A DNA stretch of 41,765 bases from Spirirestis rafaelensis WJT71-NPBG6 (GTDB lineage Bacteria; Cyanobacteriota; Cyanobacteriia; Cyanobacteriales; Nostocaceae), in contig JAHHID010000070.1 of NCBI GenBank assembly GCA_019359015.1, positions 1 to 41,765 on the forward strand, given 5' to 3'. Under the pieces are notes generated by a model. It was not told the DNA's origin. It searched no databases and saw nothing but the letters and a program-made list of their open reading frames with translations. Position numbers and translations under genes: made by a program. Positions 7,852 through 16,032 of the stretch are shown here, one piece after another (the first letter of the stretch is position 1; every line of letters starts with the position of its first letter).

Positions 7852-7989
7852 GCGCATAATCAAGCTGTGGTAAAAGGTGGTGATAAAGCACGTTTCTTTG
7901 CTTTATTGGAACAACAAATGATTAAAGCTGGCTTGAGAAATGTGGGCACTTCCTATAAAAAAGCTAGGAAACGCGGTAGTATCGCTTAA
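7852..7989 (+). pseudogene. Detached second copy of the nurA 3' end
   Basis: This 138-bp stretch encodes the same last 45 residues as the complete nurA (HNQAVVKGGDKARFF through KRGSIA, then TAA) with no indels. Compared with 6656-6793 there are nine base differences in eight codons. Seven codons differ only silently at the third position and one changes Glu to Lys. There is no start or upstream nurA sequence; it follows a HIP1 octamer, just as the same segment follows HIP1 in the intact gene (6644-6651). It is therefore a remnant, not a gene. Confidence 0.85.
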
Positions 7990-8021
7990 TTTGACGCTAT
8001 GAAAGCAAATTCCACCATTCT

Positions 8022-8163
8022 CTATTAGCATTCTAGCCCGCCTAGGGTTATAAACCCCAGGCTAATAGTCTAAGTCCATTGAAATGGACTGAAATCCTTA
8101 GTTAGTAAATGTTCAGTCCTCTTGAGAGGACTTATGCTATTAGCCTTGGACTTAAGTCCAAGG
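8022..8163. repeat. Cluster of four hairpins
   Basis: Four inverted repeats lie in tandem: CTATTAGC...GCTAATAG (8022-8068), AGTCCATT-GA-AATGGACT (8073-8090), AGTCCTCT-TG-AGAGGACT (8115-8132) and a perfect 20-bp palindrome with arms CCTTGGACTT / AAGTCCAAGG (8144-8163). This matches the style of dispersed palindromic repeats in Nostocales genomes. No protein is encoded. Confidence 0.6.
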
Positions 8164-8523
8164 TGGATGCGATCGCACCTTTATATATATGTTCATCTGC
8201 TTCTTCTGATAATTGCAGTAATTTCTTCACTATCCCGTACAAGATGAGTGCAGGTTGGTGGTTTGGGACAGAGCGTTATAGTAAATTTTTTCAAGCTACT
8301 ATTGAGCAGGCAGAGTTTTCTTGAGAATCGTTAATTACCGCTTTTTTCCAGACCCAAAATGCCGGATTGAGAAAGTCGAGGAGAGCATTGCTGCTCTACC
8401 CCTTCTATCTGATATCGTGTTGCATCTGTGTGTCTGTGCATGAGGCAAATTCATATCTTAATTCAGCAACGCCAAGTTTTCAGTCCAGAATATGTGCCTC
8501 GTCTCCTACTCGAATAAATTCAG
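8164..8523. other. Spacer without a supported gene
   Basis: Short open frames exist on the plus strand, but none has a credible start, ribosome binding site or family likeness. A piece near 8245-8320 reads GWWFGTERYSKFFQATIEQA and could be the tail of a lost gene, but I do not recognise it. I see no promoter or RNA gene. Confidence 0.3.
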
Positions 8524-10002
8524 TTAGGTTCGTGGACCTACCGTTGACTTCTTCAATCCGTTAGTGAAAATATCCTCCGCAATCTTAATGCCAAGCGGGA
8601 CTCCCCCAATATTTTTTGAGAGATTGGGTTTGCCATTATTTTTGACTCTAAAAGCATCAAAGACCCAATGGACACCGAGGAGAACGCGACTAAACCCGTT
8701 TTCGAGAATCATCTGCCACAACCCATCATCAAAATCGCGGCGATGCAGTGGTCGCACTGTGCCTCTGTTATCTTGATTGCTGCCATTCAACTCTTCAGAG
8801 ACGAAATCCAGTCCATCGAATAAATTATCTGGTTTTCTATCTCCAATTTCCACGCCGTAGAAAAGCCGTGTTATATGCAAAGCAGCGGCACCGAACGTCG
8901 CATGTCCTGACGGGTATGCCGGAAAGTTTGGCGTAAAATTCTTCAATGGAATTGTGTTTGTCGTTAAATTTCGATTGACTGAGTTTGTTCTTGGTGCACC
9001 TAAGGGCAACCAAAATGGGTCGGAATCCTTTGAGATATTATTGTTGGCATCTGTCGCTGCCGGACCTACTGATTCATCATGTTCACGAATGCCGAGCACA
9101 GGTCGCCAGAAATCGTGAAAGTATTTCTGGTCCCATGCTAGAATGCCGGCATCACCCATAGCTGCGTTCACTAGAGCGAATAAACGAGCATTTTGGGCTT
9201 CCGTGTTGCCTCTGGCGATCGCCACAGTGCGAACGATTTGGTTATACAAACGCGGTGGTGTTCCTAATCCAATCGCTCCATCATACGCCCAATAAATACC
9301 GACTAAGGTTTCCTCCGGAGTTCGGATGTCATCTTCAAAATCTTCATCCAGTGTTCCCATCAGCTCGGGTGCAATGCCTTTTACGCGCACCTGTCTCAAT
9401 GCTTTAAGATATTCCAAATTGTCAAATGGTGGTGCATCAAGTTCGTGTCGAGCTGTAATCGCAAAGCCTTTTGACTGCGCTCCATAAAATGGCGCATCAA
9501 AACCTTGCCCTGGATTATCAGGATCAACTCGATGTCTACCACGTTCTGTAGAAAACTCGTAGCCAGCATCACTGTTATCTGGGTCATTCTGTCTATCGGC
9601 TAGAATCGCTTGAGCTACTGTCACCCCAAAATCATGTCCAGGGTTAGCCACATCACCGTGTTCTGCCAACTTTGCATCAAAAAAACCTGTTTGCTTTGTA
9701 TACAAGGCTATCAGTGTTGTGTAAGCAGCCGCTGCTACTGCTGCGGTTGGTGATGCGCCATTTGGAGCTGATGGTAGTCCAGGCAGATAAGGCGGTAAAT
9801 TAGCCGGGTCATTAACTACACCAGCATATGCATCGTACATAGCCAAGTGAACAATTGCCAACGCACGTGAACTGAGCGTTGGTCCGGGTTGTTCCGGCTT
9901 TTTATTGCCATTCATGTCTTCAATCATCGCCTCTGGTTTTGTGAAGCTGATACGATTAGCTTCAAGCGCGACTTCGTTCCAGATAAGAATAGAATCTGTC
10001 AT
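8524..10002 (-). CDS. Vanadium-dependent haloperoxidase (PAP2 fold)
   Basis: The protein is about 492 residues from the ATG at 10002, preceded by AAAAAGGA. An ATG at 10023 would add seven residues and lacks a ribosome binding site. Counting from that longer start, the complete vanadate-binding set is present: Lys300 and Arg307 in KYFHDFWRPV, Ser372-Gly-His374 in FPAYPSGHATFG, and Arg446 plus His452 in SRVLLGVHW. The N-terminal half is the all-helical region typical of bacterial and cyanobacterial members. The family uses H2O2 to oxidise chloride, bromide or iodide, giving hypohalous acid or halogenated organics. No signal peptide is evident. Halide preference cannot be read from sequence. The gene stands alone between repeats, on the opposite strand to its neighbours. 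Confidence 0.88.
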   Translation of the reverse strand: MTDSILIWNEVALEANRISFTKPEAMIEDMNGNKKPEQPGPTLSSRALAIVHLAMYDAYAGVVNDPANLPPYLPGLPSAPNGASPTAAVAAAAYTTLIALYTKQTGFFDAKLAEHGDVANPGHDFGVTVAQAILADRQNDPDNSDAGYEFSTERGRHRVDPDNPGQGFDAPFYGAQSKGFAITARHELDAPPFDNLEYLKALRQVRVKGIAPELMGTLDEDFEDDIRTPEETLVGIYWAYDGAIGLGTPPRLYNQIVRTVAIARGNTEAQNARLFALVNAAMGDAGILAWDQKYFHDFWRPVLGIREHDESVGPAATDANNNISKDSDPFWLPLGAPRTNSVNRNLTTNTIPLKNFTPNFPAYPSGHATFGAAALHITRLFYGVEIGDRKPDNLFDGLDFVSEELNGSNQDNRGTVRPLHRRDFDDGLWQMILENGFSRVLLGVHWVFDAFRVKNNGKPNLSKNIGGVPLGIKIAEDIFTNGLKKSTVGPRT

Positions 10003-10236
10003 GGTTGCATTTTCCTTTTTCATTAAGAGCGCATAATGCTTGTATTGACAAAATGCACATTTTGTATTTATGCGCTGTTAATTATTCCTCAAATCTCCGT
10101 TTGTGGATTAGGCAAGATGTCAGATATTCGTAATATTTCTTTACATAATTGAGGTCTACTTTTCAAGCTAGAGCGATCGCATTAATTTTGCCCAATTGGA
10201 ACACTCTAAAAGCAAGTTTGCTAAGTTCCTATATTA

Positions 10237-10467
10237 AATTCGGGCAGTCGTTGATTGAATTCGGGCAGCCGTTGATTGAATTCGGACAGTCGTTGATTGA
10301 ATTCGGGCAGTCGTTGATTGAATTCGGGCAGTCGTTGATTGAATTCGGGCAGTCGTTGATTGAATTCGGGCAGCCGTTGATTGAATTCGGGCAGTCGTTG
10401 ATTGAATTCGGGCAGCCGTTGATTGAATTCGGGCAGTCGTTGATTGAATTCGGGCAGTCGTTGATTA
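10237..10467. repeat. 21-bp tandem array, 11 units
   Basis: Eleven consecutive 21-bp units starting AATTCGGGCAG, then T/CCGTTGATTG, run from 10237 to 10467. They differ only at one C/T position and a few single changes. A further partial unit (TTGAATTCGGGCA) lies at 10591, on the far side of a MITE. The unit is a multiple of three, so the plus strand has an open frame encoding a seven-residue repeat (SLIEFGQ), and the minus strand is open too. I regard this as a by-product of the array, since there is no ribosome binding site or recognisable flanking domain. The rest of the 10003-10775 gap has no other gene. Confidence 0.85.
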
Positions 10468-10590
10468 GATATCTTGCAAAAGTCCCTAACACCCCACCCC
10501 TTAATCCCCTCCCCTTAGCAAGGGGAGGGGAGACAAAGCGTAGTTTTGGCGGGGTGGGGTTCAAATTTTGTGATTTATGCAAGAGGTCTA
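10466..10590 (-). mobile_element. MITE copy A (TAGAC..CTTGCA ends), inside the 21-bp array
   Basis: A noncoding 125-bp element begins TAGATATCTTGCAAAAGTCC and ends GATTTATGCAAGAGGTCTA. It has imperfect terminal inverted repeats and a C/G-rich core with a CCCCTCCCC...GGGGAGGGG hairpin. It is the reverse orientation of the copy at 14749-14871. Array sequence resumes directly on its right side, showing that it inserted into the array. Confidence 0.7.
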
Positions 10591-10775
10591 TTGAATTCGG
10601 GCAATCCCCCAAGAATTTACTTAAAGCCATTCAAGATATTCGTGATAAATAAATCAATTTCTACTGAATAATGCGGGTGTCAAGTAACCCTAATTCTGTC
10701 TATCCTAGTGCTGTACAGTTCAGGGTATAAGTCAGTTTTTATCCTGGCGCATTATTAATAACAGGAAAGTGATTT

Positions 10776-11138
10776 ATGTCACGTCCAAAACGCGGGTCTA
10801 AAGTAATTGATAGAGCACAGCGTCGGATTGCGGCTTTGAAATCGATCAGTGCCACCTTAGACTTAGGCAATGGGGTAACAATTGACTCTTTTGCAACTGC
10901 CATCAAAACAACGCAAGACAAGTTAGAAGTATATAACTCAAGCCTCTCCACCGTGGATCTGACTCAGGGAGCCTTAGAACTTGCCGAAAAGTCGCTGATG
11001 GAACTAACAGAACATATGTTACTCAGTGTAGCTGCAAAGTATGGCAAGAATAGCGATGAGTACAAAATGGCAGGAGGCGTTCGTCGAAGCGATCGCAAGC
11101 GTCCGGTGCGTCAGCCTAAACAAGGGGCTGTTGCTTGA
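10776..11138 (+). CDS. Conserved hypothetical protein, basic C-terminus
   Basis: The 120-residue protein is preceded by AGGAAAG 6 nt before the ATG, a good ribosome binding site. The N-terminus is basic (MSRPKRGSKVIDRAQRR). The middle (residues 20-75) is a helical segment resembling a short coiled coil, and the C-terminus has a conserved-looking KYGKNSDEYKMAGGVRRS segment followed by a KRPVR tail. Similar small proteins with a YGxxSxEYxMAGG motif are frequent in cyanobacteria, but I know of no function. No partner gene is adjacent. The base composition and ribosome site support a real gene; the function is unassigned. Confidence 0.65.
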   Translation: MSRPKRGSKVIDRAQRRIAALKSISATLDLGNGVTIDSFATAIKTTQDKLEVYNSSLSTVDLTQGALELAEKSLMELTEHMLLSVAAKYGKNSDEYKMAGGVRRSDRKRPVRQPKQGAVA

Positions 11139-11149
11139 TAAATCTGGGT

Positions 11150-11535
11150 TTTACCCCACCCTAACCCTCCCCTTGGAAAGGGGAGGGAACTGGATTTCGT
11201 GTTTCCCCTCTTGGGGTTTTTCTGCAATATTCGCACAAGGAAACTTGGAAAGGGGAGGGAACTGGATTTCCTGTTTCCCCCCTTTCTAAGGGGGGATTAA
11301 GGGGGGTAATTTGACTATAGTCTCTTAAAGCCCACCTTTATAAGGGGGGTTGGGGGGGTAACGTCAGATTTTAATGTGCTATACGACATTTTTCAAACAT
11401 CCTCTTAGTGACATTTGGTTTAGTTCTTTTATTCTTGGGTAACAGGGGTTCAATAATCTAATACAAGGCTTGATCCTCCCTAACCCTCCTTAAAAAGGAG
11501 GGAACTAAGCCCCCCTTAAAAAGGGGGGTTGGGGG
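11150..11535. repeat. C/G-run palindromic spacer repeats
   Basis: The spacer is made of fragments rich in CCCTCCCC and GGGGAGGG. A 37-bp direct repeat (CTTGGAAAGGGGAGGGAACT and onward) occurs at 11172 and again at 11244 with one mismatch. Further hairpins such as CTCCTTAAAAAGGAG and CCCCTTAAAAAGGGG occur near 11484-11530. These are noncoding dispersed repeats; plus-strand open frames through them are not credible genes. Confidence 0.55.
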
Positions 11536-11547
11536 GATCTTCCGAGG

Positions 11548-11622
11548 TCAAACATCATTAACTGAACTGTATTGTTCAACAATCTCCCACTCTTTATCTG
11601 TCAAGCTGCTTGAATATGGCAT
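11548..11622 (-). pseudogene. IS5-type transposase N-terminal scrap
   Basis: On the minus strand an ATG at 11622 opens a 24-residue frame starting MPYSSSLTDKEWEIVEQ and ending at a stop. The (S)SSLTDKEWEII start is typical of IS5-family (DDE) transposases in cyanobacteria. Only this N-terminus survives; nothing downstream matches the rest. It marks an old insertion next to the TPR gene. Confidence 0.55.
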
Positions 11623-11731
11623 TTTTGCCAAATTATACTCTTTTACCAAAATCCCAAATGCATCTATAAACAGCCTCTTACTCAGCCAAGAAGTTATAAT
11701 ATCAATCAAACTGATTGGACTCTGGGTAATA

Positions 11732-12193
11732 ATGCCAAATGCTAGCGTAGCAAGTTTACTAGAGCAAGGACACAACCAACTCGATTGCAGAGAGTACCAA
11801 GCAGCTTTAGAGATTTTTCAGCAAGCTGCTGTACTGGAACCGCAAAACCCCCAAGTAAGTTATGGGTTGGGTCTAACTTGTTATCGTCTAGAACAATACC
11901 ACGAGTCCATTGAATACCTAAACCAAGCTTTGAGAATTAACCCAAACTACATTTTGGCGCTAGTATGGCGAGGATTGGCTTACCAAGAAATTGACCAAGC
12001 GCAGCAAGCACAAGCAGATTTGGAGCAAGCGATCGCACTTACCCCCCAAGATTCAGAAGACTGGCAAGGTAGAGGAATTGCATTAAATGAATTACAACGC
12101 TATGAGGAAGCGATCGCATCTTACAACCAGTGCGATCGCATTGCTTTTGTAGGGTGCGTTGCGCCTTTGCGACAACGCACCCTTGTATTTTAG
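11732..12193 (+). CDS. TPR-repeat protein with a replaced C-terminus
   Basis: The 153-residue protein contains three full tetratricopeptide repeats and the start of a fourth: about 5-38 (QLDCREYQAALEIFQQAAVL), 39-72, 73-106 and 107-135 (LQRYEEAIASYNQ). TPRs are helix-pair scaffolds for protein contacts. The fourth repeat stops at SYNQ, exactly where a TGCGATCGC begins. The remaining residues (CDRIAFVGCVAPLRQRTLVF) are the translation of a palindromic repeat, so the original gene was probably longer. Start ATG at 11732; no strong ribosome binding site. It may be a truncated but stable TPR protein or a pseudogene. Confidence 0.6.
   Translation: MPNASVASLLEQGHNQLDCREYQAALEIFQQAAVLEPQNPQVSYGLGLTCYRLEQYHESIEYLNQALRINPNYILALVWRGLAYQEIDQAQQAQADLEQAIALTPQDSEDWQGRGIALNELQRYEEAIASYNQCDRIAFVGCVAPLRQRTLVF
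12151..12183. repeat. AGGGTGCGTTG palindrome
   Basis: An 11-bp perfect inverted repeat AGGGTGCGTTG / CAACGCACCCT with an 11-base loop. It is a common cyanobacterial repeat type, here translated as the C-terminus of the TPR protein. Confidence 0.65.
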
Positions 12194-12513
12194 AAGAGTG
12201 GCAGCTATTACTGAAGTGTTGCCAGCAAATGCCCATTGCACTCACCCAACACGTAGATAAGAAACTATGCTGCGAGTCTACCATTGACGATAAATCCCCA
12301 TTTACAAGCAGAAACGCCATCTTAAAAATCATGCCGATTGCCGATTGCTCTTACTCTCCAATCTGAATAAAAGTAAAATTTAAGACAAATTATATTGAAA
12401 CAGTAAGAATTTACGTCTTTTAGCTAGACTTAGTTGCAATAAACACGCTTGGGCAATCATTTAGGTAAAGATTAGGATACAAGGCAAGCATTACTCAGGT
12501 ATAAGGATTTCTG
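12194..12513. other. Upstream region of the Roco gene
   Basis: Apart from a weak open frame at 12130-12366 that I do not believe, nothing coding is visible. The last part is AT-rich and should hold the promoter of the original Roco gene. A ribosome binding site (ATAAGGATTT) lies just before the ATG at 12514. Confidence 0.3.
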
Positions 12514-12590
12514 ATGACGAATGAAGAACTGGTGGAAATCCTCTAATATCACTTCCCCCAGAAATCCGCAAGAAAGGCTTTAGAGCAATC
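12514..12590 (+). pseudogene. Remnant 5' end of the Roco gene (leucine-rich repeats deleted)
   Basis: After a good ribosome binding site, an ATG at 12514 encodes MTNEELVEIL and then stops. That is a typical start of cyanobacterial leucine-rich-repeat proteins. From about 12534 a different frame, the one used by the GTPase, reads GNPLISLPPEIRKKGFRAIL. This is the typical last leucine-rich repeat and linker before the Roc domain. The sequence between, the repeat domain itself, is missing. The two parts share the bases GGAAATC at the junction. Confidence 0.7.
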
Positions 12591-14285
12591 TTGAACTTTT
12601 ACAAACAACAAATAGAACAAGAAACCGATTACCTCTACGAAGCTAAATTACTCATTGTGGGAGAAGGTGGTGCAGGTAAAACTACCTTAGCAAAAAAAAT
12701 TCAAAACTCAGATTATCAGCTAGAGCAAGATGAAATCTCTACTGAAGGCATTGATATTATCCGATGGAGCTTCCCATTAGAAAATGACAGAGGGTTTCAG
12801 GTTAACATTTGGGACTTTGGTGGTCAGGAGATTTACCATACCACCCACCAGTTTTTCCTGACCAAACGCTCTTTTTATATCCTGGTTGCTGATAGCCGAA
12901 AAGAAGACACAGATTTTTATTATTGGCTGAATGTAGTAGAACTGTTAAGCGAAAACAGTCCCTTACTTATTATTAAAAATGAAAAGCAGGAGCGCAAACG
13001 CGAAATAAACGAGCGACAATTACGAGGTGAATTCATTAATCTTAAAGAAACACTCGCTACAAACCTTGCTACTAATCGCGGTTTGTCAGAAATTCTGAAT
13101 AAAATTAAACATTATATTAGCAATCTACCCCATGTTGGAACAGAACTGCCCAAAAGCTGGATTAAAGTACGGGAAGCTCTAGAACGTGACTCCCGCGACT
13201 ATATTAGCTTGCAAGAATATCTAACTATCTGTCAGGAAAATGGGTTTACTACACAAAAGGACAAACTCCAACTTAGTGGCTATCTGCATGATTTAGGTGT
13301 ATGCCTTCATTTCCAAGAAGATGACCTTTTAATAAAAACCGTAATTCTCAAGCCAACTTGGGGTACAGATGCGGTTTATAAAGTATTAGATAACTCACAA
13401 GTAATTCAAAATTTGGGTAAATTTGACCGTCATGATTTAGCAAACATCTGGAATGAAAACAAATACCTCAACATGCGGGCAGAACTGTTGCGATTAATGA
13501 TAAATTTTAAATTGTGTTATGAAATTCCCAGTTGCCCTGGTACTTACATTGCTCCACAACTTCTTAACCCTAACCAACCAGAGTATGAGTGGCAAGAAAA
13601 TGATAACTTGCTTTTGCGCTACGAATATGAATTCATGCCCAAAGGTATCCTGACTCGTTTCATCGTCGAGATGCACTCATGGATTGAAGGACAAACTGTT
13701 TGGAGAAGCGGTGTTGTCTTGAATAAAGATCAAGCGCAGGCAGAGGTGATTGAGTATTATCGCTATCACAAAGGAGAGATTCGGATTCGTGTTTCCGGTA
13801 AGCGTAAGCGAGATTTGTTGGTTACGGTGAGGCACGAACTCGACAAAATTCACTCTTCTTACGAACGTTTGAAGTATAAAATACTAGTTCCCTGCAATTG
13901 CCAAGCCTGCAAAGGTAATCAAACACCCCACTTCTACCCATTACAGGTGCTATATAAATTTATAGATGACAAACAAACTCAGATTCAGTGTCAAAATAGT
14001 TACCAGATGGTAAACGTTCGAGGCTTGATTGACGATGTAGTTTTTAAACAACCTAGCTTAACAGACTCACAACGACAACATTTAAAACAGCGACAAGACA
14101 CGCTTCAGGCAGAGTGGCAGCTAAGGAGCGAAAAGTTGAATAAACTGCGTTTGGATTATGCAATTGAGGTAGGCACTGCCATTAAGTTTCAGTTACAGCA
14201 ACAAATTCAATTTGAGGAAACTCAACTGTCACACTTAGAGAGAGACTTGGACGAAATTGAGCAAAATCTAAGAGGCAGTAACTGA
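12591..14285 (+). CDS. Roc-COR (Roco) GTPase lacking its leucine-rich repeats
   Basis: Of the 564 residues, the Roc GTPase domain is at about 18-170: P-loop GEGGAGKTT (24-32) and switch II WDFGGQE (74-80). The usual NKxD guanine motif appears as KNEKQ and is weak. The COR dimerisation domain follows (LKPTWGTDAVYKVLDN and onward, about 230-400). After it come a Cys motif CNCQAC (435-440) that could bind metal, and a C-terminal coiled coil (about 490-560). Roco proteins are G proteins activated by dimerisation, related to human LRRK2. The only in-frame start is TTG at 12591, without a ribosome binding site, because the native ATG is now out of frame. It may therefore be poorly expressed or dead. 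A small gene follows at 13 bp. Confidence 0.8.
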   Translation: MNFYKQQIEQETDYLYEAKLLIVGEGGAGKTTLAKKIQNSDYQLEQDEISTEGIDIIRWSFPLENDRGFQVNIWDFGGQEIYHTTHQFFLTKRSFYILVADSRKEDTDFYYWLNVVELLSENSPLLIIKNEKQERKREINERQLRGEFINLKETLATNLATNRGLSEILNKIKHYISNLPHVGTELPKSWIKVREALERDSRDYISLQEYLTICQENGFTTQKDKLQLSGYLHDLGVCLHFQEDDLLIKTVILKPTWGTDAVYKVLDNSQVIQNLGKFDRHDLANIWNENKYLNMRAELLRLMINFKLCYEIPSCPGTYIAPQLLNPNQPEYEWQENDNLLLRYEYEFMPKGILTRFIVEMHSWIEGQTVWRSGVVLNKDQAQAEVIEYYRYHKGEIRIRVSGKRKRDLLVTVRHELDKIHSSYERLKYKILVPCNCQACKGNQTPHFYPLQVLYKFIDDKQTQIQCQNSYQMVNVRGLIDDVVFKQPSLTDSQRQHLKQRQDTLQAEWQLRSEKLNKLRLDYAIEVGTAIKFQLQQQIQFEETQLSHLERDLDEIEQNLRGSN

Positions 14286-14298
14286 GATCATCGGCATA

Positions 14299-14556
14299 TT
14301 GAGCAAAATACAACAGAAACATCCAACTGCGACTGAGGCAGAAGCCGAGGAAATAATTGAGGCTGAATTTGAAGAGATTATAAGCAATCAACCAAGTAAA
14401 TGGCAGAAACTTCGGCAACAACTATTGAATCGGGAACGTTGGTTTAATGGTGGCAAACAAGCTGTGAGTGAGGTTGCTAAACATTATGTGGAAGGCAATG
14501 TAGTTTACAAAGCAGGACTTGCATTCCTCGATGGCTTCAGTGCAGATGAGGATTAG
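14299..14556 (+). CDS. Small helical protein downstream of Roco
   Basis: This 85-residue acidic-then-basic helical protein starts at TTG (LSKIQQKHPTATEAEAEEII). It continues with a tryptophan-containing basic stretch and ends GLAFLDGFSADED. Similar short sequences are common behind cyanobacterial Roco, NACHT and CHAT-type genes, sometimes as the C-terminus of larger proteins. Only 13 bp separate it from the Roco stop, so it is co-transcribed. The frame stays open upstream of the TTG into the Roco gene, so it might be the C-terminus of a once-fused product. Function unknown. Confidence 0.5.
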   Translation: MSKIQQKHPTATEAEAEEIIEAEFEEIISNQPSKWQKLRQQLLNRERWFNGGKQAVSEVAKHYVEGNVVYKAGLAFLDGFSADED

Positions 14557-14748
14557 ACATCAAGACAGATTTATTGACTAAGTGCGATGAGCGCACTTGA
14601 GAACTACAGCCTGACAATACCCCGATTCAGTGCGCTGATCATTCTTGTGTGCGGTTCCGAAAGCGTTATCATCAGCGTCGGAAACCGGCACTGTGACTTC
14701 TTTGTGCATCTGTGCGGTTTAAGAATGCGTCAGTCTTAAATTAATCAC
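14557..14748. other. Spacer, no gene seen
   Basis: The 14557-14871 gap holds this unremarkable stretch and then a MITE. I find no promoter, RNA gene or credible small protein here. Confidence 0.3.
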
Positions 14749-14871
14749 TAGACATCTTGCATAAATCAAAAATTAAGAACCCCACCCCGCATTTGCTGAC
14801 GCAAACGCTCCCCTCCCCGCTTGCGGGGAGGGGTTGGGGGTGGGGTGTTATGGACTTTTGCAAGAGGTCTA
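14749..14871 (+). mobile_element. MITE copy B, abutting the bioF stop codon
   Basis: A 123-bp noncoding element starts TAGACATCTTGCATAAATCA and ends GACTTTTGCAAGAGGTCTA. The core contains CTCCCCGC...GCGGGGAG in an accurate hairpin. Its last base at 14871 touches the stop codon of bioF (14872-14874, read from the minus strand). It is the intact reference copy for the family that also includes 10466-10590 and 24974-25080. Confidence 0.7.
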
Positions 14872-16032
14872 CTATATATAGATACTCGAAAGCGCTTCCA
14901 CCAACTTCAGAAGATGCACTGATTCATGCGTTGCCATCACAGATATGCGAATGCGACTTGTGGGAACTGTTGGGGGACGAATCGCTGGGGCAAAAATGCC
15001 AGATGCTTTTAGCTGCTTTCCTGCTTCTAAGGCTGCTGCTGCACTGGGCAATTGAAAACATAATATAGGAGATTCCGAAGGCAATAATTTTAAGTTGGGC
15101 AATTGCATCGACTTTTTCAACTCATCGACATTTGCCCATAATTGCTTGCGACGTTGCGGTTCTTGCTGCACTATCTTGATTGCTGCTAAGGCTGCTGCGG
15201 TGTCTGCGGGGGACAGCGCGGTAGTGTAAATCCAACTGGGGGCGCGATTTCGCAAAAAGTCGATTAAAGTAGCACTCCCGGCGACATACCCCCCTAAACT
15301 GCCCAAAGCTTTACTCAAAGTGCCAATTTGAATTAATTGGCGATCGCTACACCCAAAATGTTCGACACAGCCAGCACCAGTTTTACCCATTACCCCAGTG
15401 GCATGAGCTTCATCAATTAGCAGCATACAGCTAAATTCTTCAGCTAAATTTAGCAGTGTAGGTAGAGGACATAAATCTCCATCCATGCTAAAGACGCTAT
15501 CAGTGATAATTAAACAGCGTCGGTAGTTTTGCCGCTGACTCAAGAGATTTTTTAATGTTGCGACATCACAGTGCGGATATTCAATGACTGTCGCTCCACT
15601 GAGAATCGCTCCATTTTTCAAGCTAGAGTGATTGTATTCGTCAGAAAGTATTAAATCACGCTTGCCTACTAAGGCGGTTATTGCTCCTAAATTTGCTAAA
15701 TAGCCAGAACTGAATACCAGTGCATCTTCTGATTGTTTCAGTTCGGCGATCGCTTGCTCTAACTCTCTATGTAATTCTCGATGCCCGCTGAGTAATCTCG
15801 AACCAGTGCTTCCCGTGCCAAATTGTTTGGTAGCTGCAACCCCAGCCTCAATTAGGCGATCGTCCCCCGCTAATCCCAAATAGTCGTTACTGGCAAAATT
15901 AATTACCTCTCGACCATCCACAATCACCATCGCACCAGGGCGACCGTGGATGGTTTGTACTGAACGATACCAGTCTGCCCGGTGAATAGTTGCCAGGGAT
16001 TCCTTCATCCAAGCATAAGGGTTTGGGGGCAT
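14872..16032 (-). CDS. bioF: 8-amino-7-oxononanoate synthase (biotin synthesis)
   Basis: BioF condenses pimeloyl-ACP or -CoA with alanine to KAPA, the first committed ring-precursor step of biotin synthesis. The protein is 386 residues from the ATG at 16032, whose [23 protein letters not shown] region matches normal cyanobacterial BioF starts. A longer frame from 16089 only adds a proline/serine stretch translated from simple repeats. Diagnostic features are SNDYLGL, the alpha-oxoamine synthase DEAHATG (the Asp and His that hold PLP), and [11 protein letters not shown] with the Schiff-base Lys (residue 241 in this numbering). It is the third gene of a minus-strand set after spp and ruvA. No other bio gene is nearby. 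Confidence 0.88.
   Translation of the reverse strand: MPPNPYAWMKESLATIHRADWYRSVQTIHGRPGAMVIVDGREVINFASNDYLGLAGDDRLIEAGVAATKQFGTGSTGSRLLSGHRELHRELEQAIAELKQSEDALVFSSGYLANLGAITALVGKRDLILSDEYNHSSLKNGAILSGATVIEYPHCDVATLKNLLSQRQNYRRCLIITDSVFSMDGDLCPLPTLLNLAEEFSCMLLIDEAHATGVMGKTGAGCVEHFGCSDRQLIQIGTLSKALGSLGGYVAGSATLIDFLRNRAPSWIYTTALSPADTAAALAAIKIVQQEPQRRKQLWANVDELKKSMQLPNLKLLPSESPILCFQLPSAAAALEAGKQLKASGIFAPAIRPPTVPTSRIRISVMATHESVHLLKLVEALSSIYI

Noticed and set aside
7661-7891. Minus-strand hydrophobic, Cys-rich open frames over the 26-bp repeats
   Set aside because: Units are 26 bp, so the peptide shifts register each unit; it is only translated repeat DNA.
10237-10467. CRISPR array
   Set aside because: The 21-bp units are contiguous with no unique spacers, and no cas genes are present. 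The same applies to the 26-bp array at 7631-7846.
10149-10652. Open frames of 167 and 133 codons across the 21-bp array
   Set aside because: The unit length is a multiple of three, so both strands stay open by arithmetic; no ribosome site, and the frame runs into a MITE.
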